Origin: Galeruca laticollis
Taxonomy: Eukaryota; Arthropoda; Insecta; Coleoptera; Chrysomelidae
Length of the DNA stretch: 64,000 bases
Assembly (NCBI GenBank): GCA_963921935.1
Contig: OY998180.1
Coordinates: 106,048,270 to 106,112,269 of the forward strand
Reading direction: 5' to 3'
Made by a program: the position numbers and the translations under genes. Of the stretch, positions 44,626 through 58,013 are shown one piece after another. A model generated the notes under the pieces. The model ran no database searches and was not told the origin of the DNA. It was given only the letters and a program-made list of their open reading frames with translations. Every line of letters begins with the position of its first letter. Within the stretch, counting starts at the first letter, position 1.

Positions 44626-45290
44626 TAGTGATGGGAACCATCAAATAAATTGAGCTATCGAATAATTACTAAATGAATGAATCTAACCATCGAATGAATT
44701 CATTCGAATAAATTAGTAATGAAATGTGCTAATGTATTTTTCTTGATCCCAGATTTAAAAAAGGTTAACGGACGGTATTACAAACGACGCTACTTTCAGC
44801 AGCTCACGATTTAGTTAAAATTATCTTGATATGTCCATTGTAAACAGACTAGTAAGTCCACTAGTCTCAATAGTGCTTTAGGTATAAGTATTCTTCCGTG
44901 CCAGCCACGTCTGTCCATCAGAAATATTTTTTTCTAAAGTAGGGCAGATAACTAATGATCACAGTATAGCAAAAATTGGAACAGCATATTTTATTAAATA
45001 GTAACTTTCGATGTTTTGAATTTTAGAAAATAAAATGAAAAACTTACTAATTTGATTCCTTATTTAGCTACTCACTTACCCAATAAAAACTGGAGGTATT
45101 TTAAGATAGACAGCGTTAGTTACTTACTTCTACTACTAATTTATTCATTCATTCGCGAATAATTTTATTGCTTATACTAAATTCATTTACATTCATTTAT
45201 TCATGAATACTTTTCTGACTATCGAATAATTGGAATAATCGGCAATCATCGAATAATTCGATAGTTTCTATTCGATGGTTCCCATCACTA
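44626..45290. mobile_element. hAT-type MITE, 665 bp
   Basis: The TIRs are TAGTGATGGGAACCATCAAAT and its inverted counterpart ATTCGATGGTTCCCATCACTA. Perfect 8-bp duplications GTGGAAAT lie at 44618-44625 and 45291-45298. Subterminal CGAATAAT/ATTCATTCG-type repeats occur at both ends. No coding capacity. Confidence 0.93.
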
Positions 45291-45298
45291 GTGGAAAT

Positions 45299-46000
45299 AC
45301 TAATGCCATCGGTCTATCCGATTAGCAGCGATATTCAACGATCGCGTGGACGTATAGATAGATGCGTATGATTGCCCGCTGCGTATGATTCTCCGCTTCT
45401 CCCCTACCAGGTCATATTTAATTATCAAATAATTGACATTTGCGCGATACTAGACATTCCAACCTCAAAAGCAGCTTACAGCTTGTTATACGCATCATTT
45501 AACATTTTGATTTGGTCTCGTGTTTTCTCTGTGTTATTTTCGAAAATGAATGTTTCGAAAAAGTTTTGCTTGTTTTGTACAGGGTTGTCTGAGTAACTCA
45601 ATAACTCTGAGCAGGAGACTAAGGGCCAGCAAGTACATAAAAACCGTGTCGACTACAGAGGAAGTCATTAATTATTATTAGTAAATATCGCGGAAAATAA
45701 CATATATGATGTTAGATTAGATTGAATCAATCTTGATGTCGGTAAATGTTACTAGTTTTCGGAAAAAATGACAAAATCGTTGAATATTGCAAGTTATATA
45801 GCACGTAACGACAAAAGATGGTGGATAACTCTAAGTAGAGTTAGTTTTGTCTAATAACGATGCGTTAGTCTGAATCGTTCTAGATACTTGGAATATTGGC
45901 CATGTATCAATTATTAACGGTAGATATCGAGGAAATCAACATGTAAGGCTAGATTAGTTTGAATCTATCTAGATATCAGTAAAATATTAGAAGTTTTCGT
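45299..46000. repeat. Non-coding stretch with a ~240-bp direct repeat
   Basis: About 45681-45810 (TAAATATCGCGGAAAATAAC ... GACAAAATCGTTGAATATTGC) is repeated at about 45920-46045 with substitutions. Upstream, TGCGTATGATT occurs twice (45364 and 45379). No gene. Confidence 0.6.
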
Positions 46001-46049
46001 TAAACAGTGTTAAATATTACAAAAAACGACAAAATCGATAAATATTGCG

Positions 46050-48061
46050 AGATATATGTAATCAAAAAAGACATAACATTTCAACTCCTGCAACCAAATA
46101 ATTCATCGATTGAGCATATCTCATTACTAATAGATAGTAAAATAAAAGTAGTGGGGGCATATAACTCGCCCAACAAAAAACTTTATGAATCGGTTTGTTT
46201 TAACATTATAAAAACACACAATAGGGTATGGTGGGTGACTTAAATTGTAAGCACCCGCTATGGGACTCCTATGCCACACACGCTAACCCCAATGGAAGTA
46301 CTCTCCTAAGGTTCTGTGATAACTCTGACTGCAACATTTTCAGTACCGACGACCCCACCCACTTTCCTTATTCCGGTTTCTCCCCTAGCACAATCGACAT
46401 TTTCATTGGAAGAAACATCAATACAATTACTAAAATGAAAACCATTCCCGATCTCAATTCTGACCACGATCCTATACTCCTAGAATTAAAAATAACCCAC
46501 ACTACATACACTCTCCCAATAAGAACACACGATTCCACAAACTGGATATTATACTGAAAGTACATAATCAAACCATCATAGATAAAATCGAAAACAAAAA
46601 TCAATTAACCAACATAATACAGAACCTACAACATATAATAATCACGACTAAAAACACCACAACCTCCTTTAAACTTAAACCAAATCCCCAAAATACCCTC
46701 CCGGACTATATTTTAAAAATCATAAAGGATAAAAACAGAATTCGAAGAAGATGGCAAGTCAGCAGAAATGACAATAATAGACAATCACTAAAACCCTACC
46801 AAACTTTGATAAACACGCTAATAGGTGAATATGGGAATTACAAATGGAAATTTTTTCTAGAAAAGCTTTCCCCAAAATAAATCAAAAATTAAAAAACAAG
46901 CGTGAAGAAGTAGCAAAAATTGTGTCGAATGGTAAAACATTCACTCAAAAATTCAACATTGCAGAAGCCTTTGGAGAGTACTTCCAGGATAACTACACAA
47001 ACAACACACTAAATACACAACTTCATCTCCACATAACGCAAACAGTTTCTGACTACTTACTTATTGCACACACAATAAACAATACAAATCTAGCCACCAC
47101 TTCAGAAATTTTAAACACTATTGCTACACTTAAAAATAAGACTGCACCGGGGATTGATGGCATATCAAACATTCTCCTAAAAAGCCTTCCAATAAAAGTA
47201 ATAGTGCAAATCACAAATCACAAAATCATTCTTATAAGAATACAACAATTTGTTGATAAACAGAATATTATACCCCAAGAGCAATATGGTTTCAGAGGTG
47301 GACATAGTACTGTTGCTCAAATTATAAGAGTTTTTAATTATATCAGAGTTCTAGAAGAAAAATAAATTAATAATGGCCACCATAGACATCCAAAAAGCCT
47401 TTGATCCCGTATGGCACGAGGGACTACTATATAAACTAATTAAGCTCAATTTTCCAGAATACCTAATAAAAATTACTAAATTATACATAACTAATAGAAA
47501 ATGTTATTCCTGTATGAACGAAGGCGTAGCGGGGCCTTATTCCATATATGCCGGAGCTCCACAAGGATCAGTCCTTTTACCTTTGCTATTTTCCCTTTTC
47601 ACCCACGATTTACCCTCCTCTCCACAAATCCTAACTGCCATGTATGCAGACGACACTTGTTTTGTATCATCTGCATCGACACCAGACATTGCACTTCAAA
47701 ATATTCAAACACACATAAATACACAAATACTTACATGAGAGACAATAAACATACAATCAACCCCTCCCAGACAGAGTACTTGTTACTCAGGAGGACGGAG
47801 AGGAACAATGGCTCATTGCAATCACAGCTGTGTGTAGATAAGCAAATTATCTCTCCCAGTAGCACTTTAAAGTATCTTGGCTACACAGTGCAGGGCAACA
47901 CCAACGCCAACGCACATATAATGAAACAAGTACAAAAAGCGAAGATGGAAATGAGCAAATTGTACCCGCTGATTTGTAAGAAAAGTTGTCTCTCACCACT
48001 TAACAAACTGACAATATATCGGCAAATTATTAGACCAATATTAACATACGCCGCGCCGGCC
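46050..48061 (+). pseudogene. Jockey-like LINE ORF2: endonuclease and RT
   Basis: The endonuclease part (46050-46557) reads VVGAYNSPNKK, VGDLNCKHPLWDSYA (catalytic Asp/Asn), STIDIFIGRNI and LNSDHDPILLEL. RT: KTAPGIDGISNILLKSLP (about 47140), EQYGFRGGHSTVAQI (47280), ATIDIQKAFDPVWHEGL (47373 on), YAGAPQGSVLLPLLFSLF and catalytic YADDTCF (about 47645). The thumb (LKYLGYTVQGN, IRPILTYAAP) ends where the MULE begins. Frame breaks at about 46240, 46555, 47365 and 47735, and about 40 residues around NYRPISL appear deleted near 47200. Confidence 0.88.
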
Positions 48062-51000
48062 GCATATTTGTAAACGACGTCGATTCGGTTGTAGCCCGAA
48101 CGCTGCCGTAACCTCTTCCGTAAAGAGCATGCGATATCGCAAATCCTATTTACTAAATAGCATCCGTGATTGCAAATTTCAACTGCCCTAACCCCTTTTG
48201 TAAACGGCAGACGATATCGCATTATCCGTCTAGCAAATAGCATCCGTGATTGCAAATTCTGAAGGTGCTATAAGTATGCGTGATGTGTTAATGAATAAAA
48301 CAACTTCGATAGATTTTGGCACTTTTATTGCAAATTTAATTAACAAAATGTGTATTCTAGGAAATAGGTAGTTATAAGAAGTAGGTATGTATGTACTTTG
48401 AATAAAAAATATTATTTAGCAATTTTCCTTCTGCCTAGGGACTTATTGTCTTTAACGCATTCTTGTAAATCATGGGGTGCTAGCCTCTGTTTCTGAGTTC
48501 CATTTTTCGGTTTTCTCCCTGATTGGAATCGCTTTCTCCCTGTAAATTTAGTTTTTCTGCGCATAATAGTAGTTGATTGTACGGAAATTTTCATGTCCTT
48601 TCGAGAAGCGTTAATTAATCGTTTGGTGCTAGCACCCCTAAAGCCACTTAAAAGGCTGGAGGAACTTTTCACATTCGTATTATAACTGTTCATAAAGACT
48701 TTTACTCCTTCTTGAAAGTTTTCCGGGTCATCCCTCAAATTTTTTTCGATATTGGATGTCAATTTCGTTGCAAATAGTTTCCACTCATTTATAAGAGCAC
48801 TGGTATTTACTTCCTCTATAGGGTTGTCATTCGCACACACTTCAAAATCATTATCGCAATCTGTATCTAATGAAGTGATTGTGATGAGTCTTTCTGACAA
48901 ATAATTTGTATTTTTTGTTAAACAGGTAATGCTGGATTCCGGTTCTTTTACTAAAAGCAGTGGTTTTAACAACTGGTTAGGAGGGTTCGTGTCAGTAGCT
49001 ATCTTATATAAAATTATTTTTTGGTCTTGGCACAAGATATTACATGCCGATGTTATGTTGTATTTTTTTATAACACCTGATTAATGTTTGCATATCTTCC
49101 CTGTATAGCCTTCGAGGCAAGAACAAGTAAAACTTTGCATATCAACATAATATTCGATTCATTTATGTTATCTGGTTTAACATCCATATCATTTACTGTA
49201 TATTTCCTAATATCTACTTTGTTGGTAACCACATCTAATAATCTTTGTTTATAATAGGCGTTAAAATTTGTTGTAATAAAATCTACCAACTGGACAAGGT
49301 TATAGGCTTTCGTTCTTTCTAACGGTATATCTTTAAAAAGCCGAAATACTACTTCAACCATATTGTTGGTATTTGAGCCACGCGTAAGAAAGTTTTTTCT
49401 GTAAAAAAGACACCAAACCTCTTTTCTTTCCAACATTTTCTGTACATAGTTTTGGTATTTGGGATACTTAGAAGTTTTTTCAAAAAATAATGTAATGTTG
49501 GACTCAACTTGATCCTCACTTTGATTTGACATTAAAATTTGTCTAAAAAGTCTGTATAAATCTTGTCTATTATCGCGCTCAACATTATTGCCGGAGGCAC
49601 AAATCCATTTCCAGGCCGATTTTAACACATGGAATGTGCAGAGTAACAATGTCGCATTTGGCCAATATGTTTGGAGCACGTTTCGCTCTTTTAAATCATC
49701 ATCAGTTAAAATAACTAAAGGACATATTTTTGTGGGCATAATTTCTATTAAATTTTTTACAGCCACATCAAACACCTCACGTTTTTCAGAAGTTGTAACG
49801 ACACATCCAACTGGAATACCTCCAACCGAAGACTGCGTTACAAAAAAAAATAATTTGTGATTTTCTATATCACAGTTTCCAGTGCCATCCACAAATAATA
49901 TCTAAGAAGTTTGAACTAGCAGACTTGCTGCTCTTTGCATCATCGGTGTGCATAGAGAAACGACGTAATGTTCTGAAATTTGTTCAATTTTATATAGAGT
50001 ATTAGTAGAAGACAAATTTTTTTCCAGTCCAGGTAGCATATCTTTTCCAGAACGAGCACCAAATAATGCCTTAAAATACTTTTTCCAAATATTTGAAAAA
50101 TCAGGTTTTGTTGGAAAATAATGTCTGTCTGACATCATTTCATCGTAATCATTTCCAAGTGTCTCCATTTTTGAAAAACAGAAACTGTGGTAAGCCGATG
50201 ACACTGAATGGCCCTTCTCAAAATATTGAAGAATCTCTTGAATGGTTTCATTTGCAATGGGTCTTTTTGATAGCGCAGCAGCGCTATCAACTGTGTGATT
50301 GTGATTATTATTAAATACAATCAGACACGGCCAATTTTCAGCAATAATATTAGGGTGATTTGCTCGGGAATATTGAGGAGGAATACGATGTACTGTGACT
50401 ATAATTTTGGCAGGACAATTTATGTTGCATGAGCTCTCTTTCGATTAGTTTCAGAAATTTTTGTTTCACGGGTACTGAAATGGCAATAATAGTATTGTTT
50501 AAATATGTTTTTGTTGGCGGTCTTAATGGGGTTTTGAACAGTTTTGTGTATGCTCCAAGCTGTTTTGGTAGTATTCTGATATTCTGTCATCCATTTCTGT
50601 AAAATAAAAATTACATTCTTTATTAATTTTGTATAAGGTACTCTATACACAAATATTTTTGATAAAATGTTTGAGCTTGATAAAAAAATAGTTTTAAAGT
50701 TACTAAATGTGGGATAAAATATATAGGGTGTCTCAAATTTAAGAAAATGTGACGTTACTAAACCAAAAAAAATCGAATAAAAAGTTTCTGAGACAGCCAA
50801 AATAACGAGCACGCCCTCAGTGGCGCTAGATCTTGTACTAGTCTGTTCTAAAATTTCACAACTTAAATAGATAATATGATGGCTATGACCATGTTATTAT
50901 CTGTTATTAAAATTAAAGCATCACTATATCCAACCGAAACTAACCAAAACTAACGCCGTAACCCATCTGATCCAAACTATTCTAATTTAACCAATTCTAA

Positions 51001-51475
51001 TCAAATTTGAGCAGACCCTGTATAACGCTCAACGCAATTACATTGTAGGTACACATTTGTGATAAAATTCCTAACCCGGACATAACCTCATTTTTACCGG
51101 CTTCAATTAAGTATTCAAGGATTATAAAAGGTACTTACTTCTATTTCTTCCTTATTAGATAAGGTTGTCCTAACTGTGTGGTCATCAACTATGTTGTATT
51201 CATAATTTGGTGGCAAATTCATATTTTATTTAATCACAAAATCAAATATAAAAACCTAAGCCTCCGTACTGAATCAATACTAATCGTTTGGTTTGCGTTG
51301 TACTAACATCAATCTTAACCGCTTTTGGCGCTTTTTTCCAGACTGATTTTTAACGAACATTTTTGCGATCACGGGTGTTATAGTTACCCAAGCGATTTGC
51401 CATATCGTCTGCTATTTACCAGAGATGTTCGGGCGAAAGCCGACTGGCGGTCCTGGGTGTTGTATACAAATTTGC
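48062..51475 (-). mobile_element. MULE (Mutator-like) element, 3.4 kb
   Basis: The 9-bp target duplications GCGCCGGCC (48053-48061) and GCGCCGGGC (51476-51484) differ at one base. The TIRs start GCATATTTGTAAACGAC and, inverted from the right, GCAAATTTGTATACAAC, and stay similar for about 120 bp (shared GCCCGAAC, CGATAT.GCAAATC, CCGTGAT.GCAAA). The left end has a ~78-bp tandem duplication (ATAGCATCCGTGATTGCAAA at about 48157 and 48235). It carries a decayed transposase on the minus strand. Confidence 0.92.
48412..50640 (-). pseudogene. MULE transposase with FLYWCH-like N-terminus
   Basis: Minus strand, right to left. The N-terminal zinc-finger region spans about 50600-50280 (KTAWSIHKT, STRETKISETNRKRAHA, NCPAKIIVTVHR, NNNHNHTVDSAAAL). 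The middle part (50204-49902) ends at a stop just before FVDGTGNC, which starts the MULE core (49892-49068): first Asp in VDGTGN, VILTDDDLKERN, the CxxH motif in LLCTFHVLKSAWKW, and NMVEVVFRLFKD. A C-terminal basic part (49035-48412) follows after another break. At least four lesions. It resembles insect MULE proteins with FLYWCH fingers; MULE superfamily is certain, subgroup not. Confidence 0.85.
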
Positions 51476-51771
51476 GCGCCGGGCTACTACACTGCCACAA
51501 AACATAATTTTCATACACTGCAGGTGGTGCAAAATAAGTGCCTACGCATGTCAATGCCTTATAAAACAGTTTATCCAAAACTTCCAAAAAATTCATGGTT
51601 ACATGAACAAGCAGATATACCCACTATCAAGGACTTTATAACAAAAATATCCAAAAACTTTTACAATCATTGCTTACCCAAAAATCTTCGCGAAACACTC
51701 AAAGCCGCTAGTCGCGCAGAAGATACCCGTGATAGTGGGTGTAGGCTTCTGCATGGTAATTTGTTCACATA
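51476..51771 (+). pseudogene. Jockey-like LINE ORF2, C-terminal end
   Basis: After the MULE the LINE frame resumes: YYTATKHNFHTLQVVQNKCL, DIPTIKDFITKISKNFYNH, LPKNLRETLKAASRAED and the end GCRLLHGNLFT. The TA at its end (51770-51771) is the pogo-like element's target site. Confidence 0.85.
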
Positions 51772-52157
51772 GGGGAGCGACGGGTAATACGACATATTCG
51801 GGCAAAATGGCTTTTGTTTCCTACAGAAAATATAACCGGCTTCAAGTTCCCTAACCCTTACCATTTTGCGTAAATATTGACAACAATGTGCTGAGTGTAG
51901 TCTGAAGTGTATAGATGCAGGTTTGACGTAGTTAGTGCGTTATCTGTGTTAAGGGTGTTTGTGATTCCAATGTAAGTAATAGTTCAAATTATTATTTCAC
52001 CAATAAATATTGTTTTTTACACTACTTTGAATAGGTTAGAGTAATAATACGAATATTCACAACAGACAACGTAAATTGTTTTTTGCTTTTATTGTTATTT
52101 AATTGTTACGAGTATTAGTAGTAAAAAACAACAAGGCGGGTAAAACGACATAGCAAG

Positions 52158-53580
52158 ATGGCGGGTAAAATGAATTACTATGTCATCTTACTCGCCCTTT
52201 TCTTTATAACTAATGAAGAATTATTTCAGATGGTTTACTCGTATAAACGAAAGACGGCTAGGGGTAATTGGAATGTGGCGGACATGGAACGAGCTTTAGA
52301 AGCTGTTCGGAATGGAGAAATGGGTTGGTTGAAAACAAGTAAACATTTCAACGTACCAACTGCTACCCTCCGCCGTCGAGGTCTTAACAAAAACAAAATT
52401 GCTACAAATGCCACAAAACATTTGGGCTCCTTACAATCAGTACTCAATGGAGAGGTGGAAGCTGCAATAGTTAATCATATTCTGGACTTAGAATCCCGTT
52501 TTTTTGGATTAACAACAACAGACGTAAGAAAGCTTGCATAGAAGGTTGCTGAAAAAAAGAAGATAAAACATTCTTTTAATAAAGAGAATGATATGGCTGG
52601 GGAAGGGTGGTTACGTGGTTTTCGGCAACGTAACTCTGAATTGTCATTGCGTCCCCCCGAAGCCACCTCTCTTGCTAGAGCTGAGGCTTTCAATAAACCC
52701 CAGGTGGAAAAGTTTTTTAATAAACTTGAACAAGTTATCGAAGAACATAAAATTCATAACACGATGGTCTTTAATATGGACGAATCTGCGATAACAACTG
52801 TTCAAGTCCCTCCAAAGGTGTTCGCCAGGAAAGGCAAAATGCAAGTAGGCGCTCTCACAAGTGCAGAGAGAAGTGTCCATACAACTGTTGTAGCCTGCTT
52901 TAGTCCTGGAGGGACATACGTACCACCAGCAATAATATTTCCCAGGAAAAGATTTAATTCTCCCTTGTATGACGGGGCACTAGTAGGGACGTTAAAACTA
53001 CATAATGAAACTGGCTACATGACGCGTGATTTGTTCCAAATATGGATGCGACATTTTGTTGAGCATGTTAGACCAAATTTCGAGAATAAAGCTTTATTAA
53101 TTCTTGACGGTCATTCAAGTCATAAAAGCTACGAAGCTTTGGAATTTGCTAAAAAGAATTTTGTGATACTACTTTGCTTGCCTGCACACTGTACACATCG
53201 CCTCCAACCTTTGGAAGTTGCATTTTTTGGCCCCCTCCATAAGTATTACAACCAAGAAGTCACACAATGGTTAAGAGAGAATCCCGGTCGTACTGTTAGC
53301 ATTTATCAAGTATCCAAACTTTTTAAACACGCATATGAAAAAACAGCAACACTAGAGAACGCATCAAGTGGTTTTCATTCAACGGGGATATCACCTTTTA
53401 ATTCCAATATTTTTCCAGAACATATGTTTTTGCCTAGTCTAACTACTTATTTCCCTGAAGATGCACCTGCTGCTGAAAGAGAACTACCAAATGATGATGA
53501 TCACTATATGAAAGAGTCATCAAATAATGACCAAGGTTGTCCATCCCTTCAGAAGAAATTAATATTGAGTTTCATTATAA
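52158..53580 (+). pseudogene. pogo-like transposase, N-terminal and catalytic parts
   Basis: Likely start is Met at 52158 or the Met at 52230. A psq-type HTH (NWNVADMERALEAVRNGE, TSKHFNVPTATLRRR) is followed by a stop at 52541 and a frameshift. The frame 52593-53580 holds the CENPB-like part and a DDE core: first Asp in FNMDESAITTVQ, second in LLILDGHSSHKS; the third position reads LQPLEVAFFGPL, i.e. Glu where pogo proteins usually have Asp. It continues through GFHSTGISPFNSNIF. The last ~10 residues before the stop at 53606 come from the inserted LINE. Its zinc-finger end is at 63063-63293. Confidence 0.87.
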
Positions 53581-54093
53581 GCGGTGTTGTGTTGTTGCTC
53601 CGTTAAATGTCGTGAGTTTTGGTGGTTTTTGAGGCAAGTTAGTATACAAATTTGATATCAAATTAAGCAGAAAACTGTCATCTATACTTTGGTTTAGTGT
53701 ATTAATGCTAAAAGTGAGCTTATTATTGCATTTTGTTAGATCCATTGTTTTTGTGAGCCATTAACATAAAGACAAAAAACTGGTTTCAAGATAACTACAT
53801 TGAAATAGTACATGTATTGAACATATTTATATTACATTGAAAATCACACATTTCTACTATCCAAACATCGTTTTGTATTCTACAAGCTTCGAATATAGTT
53901 TAAATACAGTTAGATCCTTCCAACAAGTAATAGTTTCAGTGAAATAAATAAAAGAAACCAAAGTAATTTGTTATATATACCATTGTAAACATTGAAATCG
54001 GCAGACATAAAACCAGAAGTAATTTTCCTTATCAGTAATCAAACCATTTCCGGCATAAAGCAACCCACACACTTGTGAACAATAATCGTTGGG

Positions 54094-54521
54094 ATGACCG
54101 AAACAATTGGAATGATAATAGAGGAAATCAGAGAAACAAAACGGGAATTAAAATCAGTAATTGAAGCAGTGGAAGAATCTTGAAGATTGAAGACATTAAA
54201 AATAGACTAACTAAACTTGAAATAGTGAACCAACAACTGGAAGAGAAAGCGGAGCGACTGGAGAGGAAAAATAAAGAAAATAACATCATTATATTCGGAT
54301 TGAAGCATACGGGACAGAACATCACAACAGATTTCATCACTGGTGAAATAAAGAGACTTGTTGGAGTAGAAGTACAGCATTCAGACCTAAACAACTTCTA
54401 CACACTAGGCAAAAAAGAGTCCTGTCCAGTTAAAATAGAATTCGTTTCTTTTCTGAAAAAGCCCTCGATACTAGCGAATGCAAATAAACTCAAAGGAACG
54501 AACATATCTGTTCTAAATTAA
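54094..54521 (+). pseudogene. LINE ORF1, N-terminal part
   Basis: Start ATG at 54094 (MTETIGMIIEEIRETKRELK). A small frameshift at about 54180 precedes a coiled coil (LKIEDIKNRLTKLEIVNQQL, EEKAERLERKNKENN) and an RRM-like region (NIIIFGLKHTGQN, DLNNFYTLGKK). The text breaks after GTNISVLN at 54518. This is the ORF1p layout of coiled coil plus RRM. Confidence 0.8.
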
Positions 54522-55270
54522 CCCTTTTCCTTTGGGTTAATTAGAGGGAATGTAGTTTCGTTGTAGTAAATACGATGCACTCGAAGGACCAAATGGATAT
54601 TTTTTACGTTAGGAATGATGTATATGATGTAATGAAACACACTTATGTCACTTAGGTTTTATATTGTCAGGATGTTATAATTTATTTATTTTGCGTCGAC
54701 AATTAAGACGTCACTTATTACTTTCGCGATAAAAGAGTGTATTTTGCACATACCTCGGTGATTTATTAAATGATTAAAGCTTACGGACACATGGTTGCTC
54801 CCCGTATCAACACGCCGGGTGATGATACGACGTGAGGTACTTTGTTGTACCACGTTATACGATGAAGAGAGGCTGGATGTAGGTTATATGTCGTATTTAT
54901 ATGTTTGATGACGTAGGATCCACTTGGTCGGGTCTAACCAATGGGATACGAGTATTTTAAAACGTAACGTTCGAACGACAAGTGAATTTGGCAGTTATGA
55001 AGATGTTTTTTTTGGGGTTTTCAACGGTTTCGTAGATACAGATAACAGAGTTTGGAAGAGAGTTTTTATGAAGAGATAAGATGTCGGGGACTTTGATATG
55101 TTCAGTAGAATTTCAGAAAACGATATTTATCTGTTTTCCTTAGGTGTTAATACATTTAAATGACTTTTTTAGTGAAGTAAAGAAATATTAACTGTTGAAA
55201 TTAAGGATATATTCAGTTATCTGTTTTGAGCATAATATTCGACTTGTAGTATACAGGGGAAATTGAAATT
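54522..55270. other. Unidentified insertion or junction in LINE ORF1
   Basis: It starts with an inverted repeat TTAACCC/GGGTTAA (54519-54540). No coding. About 35 bases of LINE sequence just right of it (55286-55325) look like a diverged copy of the bases left of it, so this may be a joint between two LINE copies rather than a simple insertion. Confidence 0.4.
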
Positions 55271-55285
55271 GAATCACGGGAGAAT

Positions 55286-55600
55286 TTGGTAATTAAAAGC
55301 CAAATTCGAACAATATCTATCTCGAATGATATGACCATCAAACAGCGAGAAGATTACAAAATAATGAAAAAGCATTTGTACCTGGCTAGAGAGGATAAAA
55401 ATACCAACTGTTACATAAAAAACAACAAACTTCATGTGAATGGTATAATCTATAGTGTTAAGGACTTGGAACAAAGCGAAAACGTCAAGGAAATCGAAGA
55501 AAAATCCAATAGTGCTCCAAGAACACCATCTGCACCAAACCATACCAAAGAATTTCCAAAGGTGCTGGAAAAAGTACTGATGACAAGGAATCAAAAATAA
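55286..55600 (+). pseudogene. LINE ORF1, C-terminal part
   Basis: Reads NDMTIKQREDYKIMKKHLYL, AREDKNTNCYIKNNKLHVNG and IIYSVKDLEQSE, the carboxy-terminal domain of ORF1p-like proteins, ending at 55600. Remnant coding continues with shifts to about 55740. Confidence 0.75.
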
Positions 55601-55881
55601 ACATCCACCGAATCTCCAGTTCTACCACCCAACGAAACAGTAAAAAAAACGCAATCGAAAAAAGACTCAGAAGACAAAGCTAAAATTGAAACCCGCTCTA
55701 AGGTTACAAAAAACCCCATAAGAAACACTAATAATCCTTAAGTGAAACTATATTTTTAATAATTTTTTCTTGTAGATTAATACCTGTAAATGTTTTTATT
55801 TCTCTTGTTTATATAATTACACAAAATTTTATTCTTTGAATATTGCGCACCATAGAAACATTACTCGTAATTTAAAGGATT

Positions 55882-58013
55882 ATGAATCAATATATTCGTG
55901 ATTTTATTGTTGAAAAAATTGAGATTTATACATTAGAAACCACAGAAGAATGTTCTCAAATCTTGAATGTAAATAAACATAACTCTAACTTTAAAGTAGT
56001 ACACAATAACATACGAAGCATAAACAAAAATCTAGACGAATTCAAGCTATTTTTAACAAATCTGAATTCCGATATTGATCTGATCATTTTAACTGAAACC
56101 TGGCAGATACCAGACACTAGCTTGCATCAAATTGATGAGTATGAATTAATTTATAATGATAGTAGATACAACCAAAACGATGGCGTTGTAATTTATATAA
56201 AAAATAATTATAACTATTCATACGAAATTATACAACTATACAGTAATATAAACATATTGTCGATGAAAATACATCTATATAAAAATCGTTGTGCTATAAT
56301 TAATGCGTTATACACATCACCCGATACAAATCCAAAGGAATTTATTACAAATTTACAAAACTACCTCGACACACATGATACAAATTCAGAAGAATTATAC
56401 ATTTTCATTGGAGATCTAAACATCAATATCTTGGAATTCGATCTCACCACAATTGAATACACAAACCTTTTAAACGAATTCGGCTACATCTCAACTATTA
56501 ATAATTCAACAAGACAAAGGGCGTGCTTGGACCATATATTCATGAAATCCAAAAATAATATTACTGAGAATATACTACCAATCGTACTCCAAACAAATAT
56601 AACAGACCACTCAACTACTATCTTACAAGTGATATTTAATAAGGAAAAAGTGACTAAAGTAGACAACATAAATTACGTTGAAACAATAAACATAAAAACA
56701 CTAAATAACAAATTAGAGAACACTCCTTGGACCAAAGTATACAATCAAAAAAATCCAGATGTTGCTACTAGCGTATTTATAGAAACATTATCCAATGCAA
56801 TCAAAGAATCCACAGAAAAACGTCAAATAAAAAGAAAACATACAAAAATCGCTCCGTGGATTACTAATGCTTTACTTAAATCCATAAATACAAAGAACAC
56901 ACTACATAAAAATGTGACTAAAAATCCGAACGACTTACAATTGAAACTGCAATATAACCACTACAAAAACAAGTTGACATCCTTAATTAAGATTACGAAA
57001 CGAAAATATTACAATAGACAGATAGAAAACAACAATAAGGATTCAAAAAATTATGGAATGTAGTGAAAATAATTAGCAAAAATAATAAATCACAACGAAA
57101 CATTGACGCTGTTAAAAATAATACTGGTCAACTTATAACCGACAAAAAAGATATTACCAATGAATTTAACGGAGTGTTTGCATCCATTGGAAAAACACTG
57201 GCAAACAAGATAAGCAGAACGCCAACCGATACACCAGCAAATAAATCCGTGTGCAATTCTATAATTCTTCTTCCAATAGATTTTAAAGAGCTGCGCAGTA
57301 TAATTCAGGAACTAAAAATTAAAAAAGTTGCTGGTATAGACAACATCAAATCAGAAACCCTCAAATCAGTTGAAAATCATATTCTGGAACCCTTAAAAAA
57401 CCTTATCAATAGATGTTTCGAATCAGGAATATGGCCGTCAGACTTTAAAGAGTCACTCATAATCCCGCTATACAAGAAAGGAGACCGAACTACAATCACA
57501 AATTATCGCCCTATTTCTCTGATAACACACATATCCAAAATTTTCGAAAAGGCTTTAAAAAATCGTTTAGATTCTTTCCTGAAGAAATATAATATAATCT
57601 CTAATAATCAATTTGGTTTTAGAGAGAAGAAATCTACCGAGGATGCGATATTAACCTTGACATCAAGAATAACCACAGCACTAAATGATAGTAATCCATG
57701 TCTTTGCGTTTTTATAGATCTTTCCGAGGCATTCGACACGGTTCACCACAATTTTCATTTGAAATCACTTGAAAACATAGGTATAAGAGGACAAAGTCTG
57801 AAGCTGTTCGAAAACTACTTATCAAATAGATACCAGCGAGTGAAACTCGGTGAAGTCATTAGCGAGACAAGAAAAATTGAATTCGGAATACCACAAGGTA
57901 CAGTAATAGAGCCGATTCTTTTCAATATTTATGTGAATGGATTATATTCTCTTGAAAGTGATGGTTTCATTCTTGGTTTCGCTGATGATACGGCAATACT
58001 CTATAGTATGTAC
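55882..58013 (+). pseudogene. LINE ORF2: endonuclease and RT
   Basis: The first frame 55882-57063 is the apurinic-type endonuclease: VVHNNIRSINKNLDEF, IILTETW, FIGDLNINIL, RACLDHIF, TDHSTTIL. One lesion at 57063 moves to the second frame (57063-58013): RT with IIPLYKKGDRTTITNYRPIS, FGFREKKSTEDAILT, CVFIDLSEAFDTVHH, FGIPQGTVIEPILFNIYVN and the catalytic FADD (GFADDTAILY), where the DD82E transposon interrupts it. CR1/Jockey group by motif style; clade not resolved. Confidence 0.9.
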
